This document shows, in pieces, positions 9,735 to 21,149 of a stretch of 64,000 nt of DNA. The notes under the pieces were generated by a model. The model was not told the origin of the DNA and made no database searches. It worked only from the letters and a program-made list of their open reading frames with translations. The translations under genes were made by a program, and so were the position numbers. The stretch comes from Platerodrilus igneus. Lineage: Eukaryota; Arthropoda; Insecta; Coleoptera; Lycidae. Every line of letters starts with the position of its first letter. The stretch's first letter is position 1. The stretch is taken from NCBI GenBank assembly GCA_036346225.1, contig JARFIW010001491.1, positions 744,001-808,000 on the forward strand, written 5' to 3'.

Positions 9735-11375
9735 TGTAACGGGCAATTTTTATAGTTTTAACATTTTTCGCTTTTATACTCAATTCGTAAGTACCTTTCT
9801 ACAATGACTAGTTCTATATTTTATATTTATTAACTAGTGTGTAGTAATTTAAAGATAGATAAATTGAAAATTGTAAACCGCTTGTAATTGATTATAAATT
9901 GCATCGTCCTTGTCTTGCGGTTCGTATAAATTTGGTTGCTTATGTTATTAACAAGTCTAGATAAGATACGATAAGCGGTTGTAATAGAACGAGTTGAATA
10001 AACAGAGGGAGTCGTGTTTTGTTCCGATATGCTGAGTACGTTGAAAATACTGTTTCCTCTTTGCTTTGAATAGTGAGAATTAATGCGGGCTTAATTTTCG
10101 TATTGTTCATGTACGAGCACGGCACGATTTTTTTAGTTGTTTTCTTGTGAAATAAAAATGGTATATTAACTGTACAAAAGTGTTTTACGGAACCTTTTGA
10201 CGGACGTACTTAAGTGATACACGTGCTTTACCCATTATGGTTCTTTTTAGTTGTTTTGTCTTTTGATATTAAAACTGTGTGTGCTATCTAGTTTCGCGGT
10301 ACTTTTTTTTCTTTTCAGAGTAGCGCATACTTTGGCTTATTTAAATACAGTGATACTGTAGTTTCTAAATTTTCTAACAACAAAGAATCTAAAATAGATC
10401 ATTGGTTGCGCAAATTTCGTTATTGGTGAAATATAACAGATTACCGGCTTACAAAGGTATTGGTTGAAATTTCTCACTGCTTTTTGGGATGTTTATGAAA
10501 ATAATATACCTTTGGTCCCAGTTGAAATTAAACTAGGGCTTCAGAATATTTCGAAATTGTTGTCTTAGGAAATAGGATTACCAAGAAATTTATCAAGGCT
10601 ACATAGTTCCGACGCGTGATAATGTCTGCTGCGAACACCAGTGAAATACGTAGGTGTGATTAGTGTAACGTGTGATAAGTTCCATCAACACCCGCACAGT
10701 CAAGGGTGAAGTGCTTCGTTAGTGCAGGACATCGTGAATCCCACACTTTAATTGTAGGGAAACATTACTGAAGGACCTTTTGTAAGTTGAACTATTTTCT
10801 ACTTGTTATTACTGTAAATATCTATCCGTGGCTTTGCCATATCTTTGTCGTTCTGATACCTTTTGCAATGCTATTTTAAAACAAAAAAAAGGAAAGAAAG
10901 AACAATCAATACTACTGAATTACTCATGTCAATTGTGTCTTACCTATTTATTTACTGAATTACTCATATCAATTGTGTCTTACCTATTTATTTTTTTAAA
11001 TATTTTGTCTGATTTATGTTTAATTGGTGTGTGAGGAAACGTTTCTGCTACTCCCCAATATTACCTCACTTTGTACTAAACATTTTTCTGTATTGCTTTT
11101 ACCGTTGTTATATTATATAGTTTATCTAAACAGTTTCTTTTATTTACATTCTACAAAGTACTGAATAACTTAGACGTTTCATTGCTGCTATGCTTATTTT
11201 TTTTTTCAGGTTTGCTTAACTAATTTTTTTATTGCAGGTTTTATCACTAACTCCTTACAGCCGCGTACATTGTATGTTGGTCTGCTTTCTACGACCCCCC
11301 CTACTCTCCAATGGAGCCCGGTCATTTCTTCTTTGGTTTTTCTTTGTGTTACGCACGGCCACGATTACCGTAACA
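9735..11375 (+). mobile_element. LTR of the same retrotransposon family, copy 2
   Basis: Starts TGTAACGGGC and ends CGTAACA, like copy 1, over 1641 bp. The 3' portion is almost identical to copy 1, while the 5' third differs strongly, with only short shared islands. A second primer site, TGGCGCCCACCGTGGC (11382-11397), follows it. The arrangement is thus LTR-PBS-internal-LTR-PBS, not a normal element end. Confidence 0.65.
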
Positions 11376-11381
11376 TAAATT

Positions 11382-11399
11382 TGGCGCCCACCGTGGCTG
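11382..11399 (+). other. Second tRNA-Lys-type primer binding site
   Basis: TGGCGCCCACCGTGGC differs from the first site by one base. A primer site after the downstream LTR means that another internal region once followed this LTR, as expected for a tandem or recombined element pair. Confidence 0.6.
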
Positions 11400-12193
11400 C
11401 CACGAAAAATAACGTAACAGGTAATAATGTCGAACACAAACAAACACATCTTTAATCTTTGGAAACTCAAAGGCGACTCTTCTAGCGAAAACTAGAAAGC
11501 GACTTTACTCAACGAAACTGGAAACCAACTGTCTTTACATATGTGCGCACAGGTAAATTGTTTATCGTATCAGCTGGAACGACGATTGTGGCTAAATAGA
11601 TGATCGCGAATATATGAAATATGAATTTTAATATTTCTCGCGCGAACAGTCCTTTATAGTTTTTTAAGCAAAATAATAATCGTAGGCCATCACAATGTTG
11701 GCCTAAATGCGGATATCATGTGAAAATAATAAAAAGGCTTACCTTGTACAGCCAGGTTCTTGTTTATGTAAGTGTTACTTTGTATAAACCAGATGTGCTT
11801 ACATACTGTATCTCGACAACCAAATGACGTCGCTGTCCACATGTTGTGACGCAGCCAACCAACTGTACGCCTCTTGGACCCAATTATACGAACTTGAAGT
11901 GTATTTCTTCCTTGCAAAAATGAAACAAACCAAAATCCAATCCAACAGCTATAAAAAAATGCTATGCTTCCTTCTTTTACGGCATTTCATTCGTTACAAA
12001 ACAATTATGTTGACCGTAATTATCCACTTTATTACTTATACCTTATTAAATATACCTTATTACTTATACCGGACATTTGCCAAGCATTTTCTTTCGAATA
12101 AAACATCATGGCAAATAAAGGATTACCTTAAACTTGAATAAATTATGTAAACCGAAGAAAATTATATCATATTGAAAATAATTACTGCTAACT
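11400..12193. other. Non-coding sequence downstream of the second primer site
   Basis: No gag/pol similarity is readable. Frames here lack family motifs and have low-complexity composition. This may be degraded internal sequence of the LTR element. Confidence 0.4.
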
Positions 12194-12324
12194 GAAGGAC
12201 GTTTAGATTAAAACAAAAGTATTACGATTAAATTGAAGAACGTTTATATTAAATCATAAATATTACGATTACATTGAAGGACGTTCAGATTAATCCAAAA
12301 ATATTACGGTCAAATTGAAGAGCG
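12194..12324. repeat. 41-bp tandem repeat, 3.2 copies
   Basis: Units 12194-12234, 12235-12275 and 12276-12316 each begin GAAGRACGTTYA and contain ATTACGRTYA; a fourth partial unit begins at 12317. Unit length is exactly 41 bp, and the copies differ at several positions. It is a small, ageing minisatellite. Confidence 0.85.
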
Positions 12325-13026
12325 CTATAACAAATTTATTTAGTTTGTTGTAGGAATTAAATCTATGTGCTTACCATTATTAAAAACACTTATTCAAGTG
12401 CATGTTGCACTTGAATTAAACATCTAAGCGTAAGGCCACACACAAATTGCTGGCTAGAACACTGCTCTCCTACATCATGTGTCCTTATCAAATGCCCAAG
12501 CCAGACTGATGGCCGGCACACCGCGCACAATATTTCAAAGTCGTTTGACATTGAGGTATTTATTCAAACAGCCAACGCCTGTTGTTAGCAACCAAACTAG
12601 CACTAGAGGATAATCTCTGCATTATGATTGGGCTACATGATCCCAATACGAATATTTATTTGAATGACGATATTTACTTGTTTAATCGAATAGACAAAAT
12701 GACGTATTTAACAAATAACTTTTTGGCGATTGGCAGTCGTCAAAAAAAATTGTTACAATGTTTTTAATTGGCTAACGTTTGTAGCACAAGTGTAAATTGT
12801 ATATTTTGCCTTTAGCAAATCCTTCTTAGTTTATTGATAACAAACTAAATTATGTTTTAGCAGAAAAATTTCAGTGTATAACAAATAATAAACCTTGGAT
12901 TTTTCTTTCTCATTCAATGTCTCTCCCTCCCTCTTTCCCTCTATCCTTCCCACCTCACCATCCCCAAACCCTTACCTTCAGAATCTAAATGATCATTTCA
13001 AAAGGAGCTAGCAATTGAAATATAAG

Positions 13027-13110
13027 GTCGTAGACAGGATTTGAACCTGTATCTTCAGCTTTTGCAGTTGATGCATTTTTCAATTACGCTACCGGGACTG
13101 GTGATAACAA
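13027..13110 (-). repeat. tRNA-like head of a SINE (or tRNA pseudogene)
   Basis: On the minus strand, TAGCGTAATTGA matches the pol III A box, and GGTTCAAATCC (about 13034-13044) matches the B box inside a T arm that pairs perfectly (ACAGG...CCTGT). Acceptor and anticodon stems do not pair convincingly, so I do not call a functional tRNA. The sequence continues on the minus strand into about 120 bp of purine-rich material (12900-13010) that could be the SINE body. Confidence 0.55.
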
Positions 13111-13914
13111 TTGGAAAATTATACAAATCTAAATCATCTATCTGACCATACATCAATATAACTTTCAATTGCGTTTAATATATATTGATAGTTGTTAAGT
13201 TGTGACTTCCGTAACACACAAGAGACCACATTACTTCCGTATTTTCCAAATTTTATTTTGAAGACATATTCATAAACGGAAACTTTTTGTTTCAAACAAA
13301 GGAAAAGATTTTTGATTTTAGTTTTTATTTATTTATAATAAAAAGTGGTGCTAATAAAAAACTTTCTTGAAGAATCATTTGAAATAAAACAATGTCGAAT
13401 GAAAACAATGTGGTACAAGGTTAGAACAACCTGGAACAACTTCAAAATTATAATTTTTTAAACGCAGGGTGTTAACTTCATACATATGTCTGTAAATAAT
13501 AATTTGTTGTTGCAGTAATACTGGCGTCATAGGCTAGACCCTAGTAACTCACTAAGCCGTCGAGTAGAGAAAATTGCAACAGAAGAATATTAGCCATGCC
13601 AGCATTTTAAACAGTATACAAAACATTTTTTTCTTTGCTAGAATGAATAATATTCATTCTAAAATGCATTGCTAGACAAACAATAAGGTTATTTCTTTGG
13701 GTTGGTTTGTGGATTAAATAGTATTAGTTTGCTAAACAAAATCCTCGTATGTGTTAGTTACTATGTTTTAGCTAAGTATATTATAAACAATTTCATCAAA
13801 TATAATTTAAGTAAATATGTATTAATTATGTATATTTATTTAGAAACCAAAATTAATTATTATTAAAATAATTAACAGTACATTAAACGCATAAAAATAA
13901 ACTACTCCTTTAAA

Positions 13915-14475
13915 ATTGGTAGATTTTCCCAATACAATTTTTTTTGGTTCTCTGGCATCAGCGGTACCAGCTTATCCAAAATGTCTTTTTTTGTACTTTC
14001 TGGGATACCAATTATACTAGAATCCTGGTTTACTTATGGTTTATGCAACTTATTTAACGATTTTTTATTTAAAAAGTCCAACTCTATTAATTCATCTTGA
14101 AAGGAACAGCGGAACTGCAACAGAAATTATATATTATGTAGTACAAAAACCGGATATAGATAGAAGATTATCTTCAACACTTTCTTTTCCCTCTCCGCTT
14201 TTATGTAAACCGTTTCATGTAAAAGTGACCTAGGTTTAAACTTATTTATTTTGTATAACGACGAGCAGTCTAATCATTGCAGACTTTCCATTATTAGCTT
14301 TTCTAATAGCATGTCCAAAATCGTAGATTTTTCCTGAGTGCTTAAGGGAGAGTTTTATTTGGTGGTAATAATGGTTAGCACGCATAAAGGTATGTCCCAG
14401 TTCAAAGTGGTAGAATTCTATATTGTCAGCACTAATTTCATTGGAATTTATTATATAAATCAAGAATGTAAGCAA
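13915..14475 (-). pseudogene. C-terminal fragment of a DUF7869-type transposase-like protein
   Basis: Minus-strand frame 14475-14242 reads FYHFELGHTFMRANHYYHQ and, further on, KIYDFGHAIRKANNGK. It resembles the 'GHTFM-D/N-hxxH' region of the uncharacterised DUF7869 family, which is abundant in insect and cnidarian genomes. Downstream (about 14035-13915), in another frame, LDKLVPLMPENQKKLYWENL matches the usual C-terminal end. The fragment lies between roughly inverted sequences near 13510 and 14840 (CCTAGTAACT in opposite orientation), which may be terminal inverted repeats. The protein is fragmentary and non-functional. The family's exact biochemical role is not established. Confidence 0.55.
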
Positions 14476-15479
14476 GGTTCAATTTTTATTTTGCCCTGTG
14501 CAGTTATTTAACCAATAAACGATGTATAACTCTAGTAAAATATATAAACGCAATGAAACACTGTTCAATTTGAAGCTCTAATAAATTTTTAGGTACGATT
14601 TAATCCGTTATCGTTGTTTCATTTGATTCCATACTACACATTTGTTTACTAATTATTATTAAACAAAAGATGGAATCAACACATGCACCAATCTGCAAGA
14701 AATTGGAATGAGTAATTATAATTACCACGTGCAACAGGCGGATTATACTAAGTAAAAGCACAGTAAGTTCGTGTGGTAGGAAAAAATTTCGTAACTCAAT
14801 GGTAGTTACTAGGTTTTAGACTATGCCATGATACTTAATGAGTTTTAGCTTAGCATACCTTGGCAAAATGTTAGTTACGGGGTACATAAAGTATTTATTT
14901 TGAGCATTCAAGGAATGAATTAATGGTTTTTAAGCTTATTTTTAAGGTAAAAGTATTATAAATATATAGATTGAATGCCTGCTGATATGAAAATTTTGAA
15001 GTTATGTGGCTTTAGCTTATGACGGCAGACTAAAGGTGCCATGAAATCAAAAAACAAGTTAAATTGTTAAATTTTGTTTCTTAATGTTAATTAAAATTTG
15101 GGAATTGTTCGCTTGACCATGGCACGCTTATTACTACAATAACAAATTATTATCTACTGACGGCATAAAATGGTAAAAAATTTATAATGAAAATTGTTTT
15201 TCTAAATTCTGTACTTATTTTGGGTTTTTGAGTGGTTTAGAACAACTTTTCGTAATACTTCATTTGCTTTATCTTAATCACTACTAATCATACTGCGTGA
15301 AACACTACTTTTTACTTGTATCATACTTGGCTGCATTTTAACTTTATAAAAACACCATTCACACAAAATGTGTATTGTCATGGCCTACCTAGCCGATACA
15401 AGTTTTATATTGATTGCTTTTAAGATGAAGTAGTTATTTAAGTATTCTCATGAAAAGGAAACACTGTATGTACGATTTT

Positions 15480-18030
15480 GAGCCATCTTTGGGAAAAAAT
15501 GACGTCAAATGCATGCAAATCGTAATAGTGCTAAGTTTGAACAATTCGGTTATTCAGTCTAGGGAAATTAGGAATAATTTCGAAAAAATTGAGCGACTCG
15601 GTTTGCATACATATTATGTTTGTGTGAGCCATTGGAATGATGTCTAATACGATCCACTCGAATCATTTCATTACTAATATTTTTAAACAGTCACTAATGA
15701 TATGAAAACATGTTTTTAAATGATTGATGGAACACTGTAATATTTAGAGAAAAAAAGTTTCAAATGGAAAGTGTAGGCCTTAAAAAGACATACAAATGAG
15801 TGGTCGTAGTTTAAAATCGATTATTTGTTTACTTGCGAATAAATTTAAGATGCCTAAAATACTACTTTCTGAAATTTGCTACTGTTTAAACAATAATTGA
15901 GATATTTAACAAAACCACTTCGAAAGTACATTCTAAGGGTTCTTAAGTTACCATTAAAGTTTCATTGTAAAACGTTTAATAGCTTTGTTAATAATTCATT
16001 TGTTTATTCAAAAAAAATATTTTACTTGCTGGAATTTCTACAGAATTGGAAATTTCTTCAGAAAGAGTCAAACCCTAGCCTACTGTTATGGAAAAGTAAA
16101 TTTTTACAGTTGTTGCAAAAAACTGCTCTAAAGTGAATGCATGTTTTTGCCATAAGCAAATTAACGTACCTTCTGTAATATTTATTCTATTGAATCGGGA
16201 CAAAAGACATTCGAAAGCTGCTTTTCTTCTGAAGCTTTTTAGAAATATCATCTAACTTGAGGTTGGGGGAAAATAATTTTTTACTTTCAAAAAATTCCTG
16301 GTCCTATAATTATTAACATTTTTAATTGAAATTTAAATTTGTTGGAATGGACAAGTTAACCTATTTGAATGAAATTCCATGCTCTTGTACATTCATTTTT
16401 TATTAGTAAAAGTTTTGTACAAAGTGATGGCAGCTCTTGGAATAGCACTGGGTGGCAGTGTGGAGGTATTTGTACGATTCGTTCAAGCATTAATACAAGA
16501 TTTTGAGCTCTCATGATAAAATCGGTGCAGCTTTAAATATCTTAGCAACAAATTGACATATTGAAATGTCTTTTTTTAGTTCGCCTACTTTTCACTGCCT
16601 ATTTCAAATGTCGCATTGAAAATTTTTAAAATTTGTTTCTTACATCAGAAATTTAACATTATTTATTTATAATAATTTTTTTTTATATAAATAATTAGCT
16701 TTTCACATTCACTCTTATCCTTATTTCATGTAATGAAATTTGCACAAAACTTTCACTAATATAAAGTGAGTCTTTAAAGGCATGAAATTTCGTACAAATA
16801 GTTTAACTTGTCTATTTCAACATATTTAAAATTCAATAAAAAAAAGTTAATAATTATAGAAGCAGAAATTTCTTGACGGTCAAAATCCCCCCCAGTTGGA
16901 TAAAAATATTTATTTTTCGAAAAAGCTTCAGAAGCAAATTAGCTTCAGAATGATTTTGTACCGATTCAATAGAATCAATGTTGCAGAAGATACGCTATTT
17001 TGCTTATAGTTAAAAACATGCCTTCATTTTAGATCCTTTTTTGCAACTTAATGTAAAAATTTACTTTTTCCATAACAGTACATTATGATTTGACTCTTTT
17101 TGAGTCAATTTCCTTAATTTGTTTAAACTTTCACTAGGCCAATACTGCAGAAATTCCATTGAAAATTTTTTTAAATAAACAAATGAATTATTAACAAAAC
17201 TATTAAACGGTTTTCGATGAAATTTTAATGGCAACTTAAGACTTAGAGGTATGTATACTGTTCACGCCTAAGCGGAACGGCTGGTTCACAATAACAAAAC
17301 AAAACTTGTAATAAAATATGGTTGCATAAAAAACTTATACCGTATTCAATTGTCACTTTACACTCACCACTAAATACATAATTGGTTAGGCAGGAGAGGG
17401 TGGTGAAGGAAGGGAAATAGAGGTACTCACGCTGTTATTTTAATTAATTAATGCCGACAAACCGGCGCGAAGGTGATATTTTAATGGACTCTTCTAAGAG
17501 AGAGCTGTGTCGACTGTCTTATCTTATTATTTGTAATCAGCGCTCACCTTTGGCGATGCGCGAATAACAAAATCGTAGTCGAGACGTAAGAGGAACATGC
17601 TTTTTAATTTATAATAGGCAAGGCCTAAACATATACTTTCCAAGTGGTGTCAGCTCAGTATCTCAATTATTGTTTAAACAATAGCAAATTTAAGAAAGTG
17701 GTATTTTAAGAACTTTAAATTCGTTTGCAAATAAACAAATTAATCGATTTTAAACTATGCTCACTCATTTTGTAGGTCTTTTTAAGGTCTACGCTTTTCA
17801 TTTAAAACTTTTTTCTCTAAATATTATAGCATTCCGTCAATCATCTAAAAGCATGTTTTTCACACCTTTGGTGATTGTTTAGAAATATTAGCGATGAAAT
17901 GATTTTAGTGGATTCATATTAGACATTATTCTAATAGCTAACACTAACATAACATGTATTGAAATTGTGTCTCTCAATTTTTTAGAAAAATGCATGGGAT
18001 TCTTTTTAATTTCTCCTGACTATATTATCG
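15480..18030. repeat. 2.5-kb diverged inverted repeat (giant palindrome)
   Basis: The left arm (about 15500-16430) is the reverse complement of the right arm (about 16740-18020). Shared blocks include ATGATGTCTAATA, TTTGTTTACTTGCGAATAAA, TGTTTAAACAATAATTGAGAT, CAAATGAATTATTAACAAA and AAGTAAATTTTTACA. The spacer is about 300 bp. The right arm holds an extra segment of about 375 bp (about 17245-17620) missing from the left arm. Short frames at 15450 and 15897 are within the arms and show no family I recognise. It could be a fold-back transposon or two inverted copies of one repeat. Confidence 0.75.
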
Positions 18031-18355
18031 TGTTTATGCCATACACACAATAAAACGTTGAATAATTAAAAATATGTTTGCACTTGACTGAAATATTAAC
18101 TATACTTCCCATACTACCTAAACGAACTGTTTGGTTCTGTGAAGTTTGCTTAAAAGGTACTTTTCAGTTTAATATAATTGTGCTGAATACTCAGACTGTA
18201 ACAAAAGTTACAACTCATTGCCCTGACTGAAATTTATAAAATTCAATTCATTTGATCAAGAATAACCAGGTAACATTAATAGACGTGCAGCAATCTACCA
18301 AACTTATATTAAATTAATGTATATATGTAAACAGTAAACATGTAAACCAAGTTAA

Positions 18356-20530
18356 AAACTGTCGTAGTTATCCAGGGGCTGACATAGATAGCGATCATAA
18401 CTTAGTTAAAATGAAGTGCAAACTAAAATTCAAAAAATTGAGAAAGGTTAAAAGAGAAGGATGGGATCTAGGTAAGCTTAATGATAGTAGGGTAAAAGAG
18501 GAATATAAACAAGTATTAGATAATAAGAGCAAAGAGATAGCTGTAGGAGGGAACGTAAAAAATAGATGGAAAGAAATAAAACTGACTGTACATGATACAG
18601 CAACACAGACTATAGGTAAGAAAAAAATAGAAGCGAGAAAACCCTGGGTAACAAAGAGATATTAGATTTAATAGAGAATAAAGAAAGCTTAAACCTTTCA
18701 GAGAAGTGGATAGTGAAAGTAAGCAAAAATATAATACAGTTAGAAATAAGATAGTATGTGAGTGTAGAAAAGTTAGAAATAAATGGATGGAGGAGAATTG
18801 TAAGGGAATACAAGATGATTTGAGAGTAGGTAAGACAGACAGGGCTTACAGGGCAGTTAAAAAGTTTTTTGGGGAAGATAGGAAAAAATATAATGGTATT
18901 AGAGACGAGAATAATGAGCTTCTAATAAATAAAGTTGAGGTAGCAGACAGATGGAAAAGATATATAAGGGAGACGATATGGATGAGTTAGAGAACGGCCA
19001 AGAAGAGAATGTAGAAATAGGGTTCTCAATATTAAGAGAGGAATTTGATAGAGCTGTTTGGAATCTTAAACTAAATAAAGCGCCAGGGATAGACGATATT
19101 TCCGCAGAATTAATAAAATATGCAAGTCAGAAAACTTTAGACAGATTATATGAACTAGTAAAAGTAATATATGACACAGGTGAGGTTCCAATAGATTTCG
19201 AAAAAAATATTATTATCCCAATCCCAAAAAAGTCACGAGCTGATAGGTGTGAGAATTTTAGAACGGTTAGTTTGAGTTCTCATGCTTCCAAAATACTAAC
19301 AATAATAATTAAAAATAGAGTATAAGCTTTGACTGAGAATTATTTAGGCGAAGACTAATATGGTTTTCGTAAAGACAGAGGGACTAGAGAACCAATACTA
19401 ATGATTAGGGTAATTATCGAAAAAAGGTTACAAAAGAATAAAAAGACTAATTTTGCGTTTGTAGATTTAGAAAAAGCATTTGATAGGGTTAATTGGATTG
19501 TTATGTTCAGGGTTTTACGAAAAATAGGAATCTCTCGTAGGGATATAAAAATTATTTACAGTCTATATAAAAACCAAAGCGTAGTAATTAGATTTGATGA
19601 AATAGAAAAGGAAGCTAAGATTAGAAATGGTGTTAGACAGGGTTGTATACTGTCTCCCTTGATTTTTAATGTTTATATTGAGGAAGCTTTAAACTTAGCT
19701 AGAGAGAGAAAAGAGATAGGTATTAGTGTACAGGGACAGAAAATAGACATGTTACGTTTTGCAGATGATATAGCCATTATAGCAGAGTCTAGAAAAGAGT
19801 TAGGAGAGTTTTTAAATATTTTAGATGAGATACTACAGAGTAACTATAGTATGAGAATTAACTCAGTAAAGACAACGATAATGACAAGTGAGTTACAACC
19901 TAGTTCTAAACTAAAATTAAAAATAGGCAATACCGAATTAGAGGAGGTAGATGAATTTTGCTATTTAGGTAGTATAATTACAAAGGATGGACATAGTAGA
20001 AGGGATATAGTAGCTAGAATAGCTCAAGCTAGAAAAATGTTTTTAAAAAAGAAAAACTTACTAATAGCTAATAGTATTAGTTTAGATAATAGAAAAAGTT
20101 TCTTAAAGTCGTACGTATGGAGCGTTCTACTATACGGTAGTGAGACTTGGACAATTAAAGAAATAGATAAGAAAAAGTTAGAAGCTTTTGAAACTTCGTG
20201 TTATAGGAGAATGTTAAAGATTAGTTGGACAGATAGAGTAACAAACGAGGAAGTTTATAGAAGGATAGGTGAGGATCCCTGTATATGGAAACAATTGAAG
20301 GCCAGGAGAGATAGAATGATAGGGCACCAGTTAAGACATGAGGGACTATTTAGTAAAGTCTTAGATTATAGACTACCAAATAAAAATAGAGTAGGAAGGC
20401 CTAGACAAAGCTATATTAGTCAAATTATTAGAGATGTAGGTTGTGAAGGATATGTAGACCTTTTTAGACTAGCTCAGAATAGAAAAGAATTTAGAGCTGC
20501 GTCAAACCGACTTTAAGTAAGTTCAAAAAC
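18356..20530 (+). mobile_element. RTE-like non-LTR retrotransposon, copy 1 (5' truncated)
   Basis: The copy begins inside the endonuclease (CRSYPGADIDSDHN, with the catalytic D-H near 18395). A linker follows in broken frames (18411-18665, 18706-18990). Then come the RT fingers (18951-19325: NLKLNKAPGIDDISAELIK, IIPIPKK) and a 371-residue frame (19401-20516) with RT motifs FVDLEKAFDRVNW, GVRQGCILSPLIFN and LRFADD. The C-terminal region has SETWTIKE, CYRRMLKISWTDRV and RDRMIGHQLRHEG. The order EN-RT-C-terminal region and the motifs fit the 'endonuclease-reverse transcriptase' RTE-type LINEs of insects. Stops near 18663 and 19323 and frame changes make it inactive. The TAA stop at 20514-20516 lies within the CGACTTTAAGTAAG 3' stem-loop region. 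Confidence 0.85.
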
Positions 20531-20946
20531 AAAACAAAAATAAAAATCAGTTAACTAAATGTCACCATGACATAACTCACAATTAGGTAGCGGTCTGGCA
20601 TGTTGGTAGCGTTTCGTTGCTTAAGCCTTACCATAACATATAATTTAACACTTTTCCTTTTTGAAGCGGATAACCAGGTTATATTTCATTTCCTTATAAA
20701 TGGTAATCATGTAAACATGTTAGAGTTCTGTAACAACCATTAGGTTGCAAATATCTATGTAGAGTCAGCTGGATAGGAAAAAGATAGAAGGATATAGAAA
20801 GACCTAGACCAAACTATATTAGTCCAATTATTAGAAATTTAGGTTGTGAAGGGTATGTAGAGCTTTTTAGATTAGCACAGAATAGAAAAGAAGTTAGAGC
20901 TGCGTCAAACCGACCTTAAGTAAGGTCGATAACAAAATGATTATGA

Positions 20947-20948
<2 letters not shown>
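20531..20948 (+). mobile_element. Composite RTE 3' tail: spacer plus second partial RTE end
   Basis: After the RTE stop come about 250 bp of unrelated sequence (ATGTCACCATGAC...) and then a second partial RTE C-terminus (about 20790-20920; ISPIIRNLGCEGYVELFRLAQ is readable). It ends with the perfect hairpin CGACCTTAAGTAAGGTCG (20911-20928) and a GAT-rich tail. The same three-part arrangement recurs at 27061-27485. Confidence 0.7.

Positions 20949-21001
<53 letters not shown>
20949..21001. repeat. (AT)n microsatellite
   Basis: About 26 uninterrupted AT units directly after the GAT tail of the RTE copy 1 composite. Confidence 0.95.
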
Positions 21002-21002
<1 letters not shown>

Positions 21003-21149
21003 CTCATATTTAGACCAGGGTGAAAATTAAATAATCACAACAAATAATTTTAATCACCGTGTAGAAGCTTTGGGAAAAGGTACGCGTTATTTAAAAACCA
21101 TGAAGCATAAAAATTCATTCGTTTCATTAAACATAAGAGATTTAAATTA

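Noticed and set aside
11824..12141. 105-codon frame after the second LTR
   Set aside because: Lys/Tyr/Phe/Leu-rich translation of AT-rich DNA with no gag or pol motif.
13027..13110. Functional tRNA gene
   Set aside because: Only the T arm pairs well; acceptor and anticodon stems fail, so I keep it as a tRNA-like SINE head or pseudogene.
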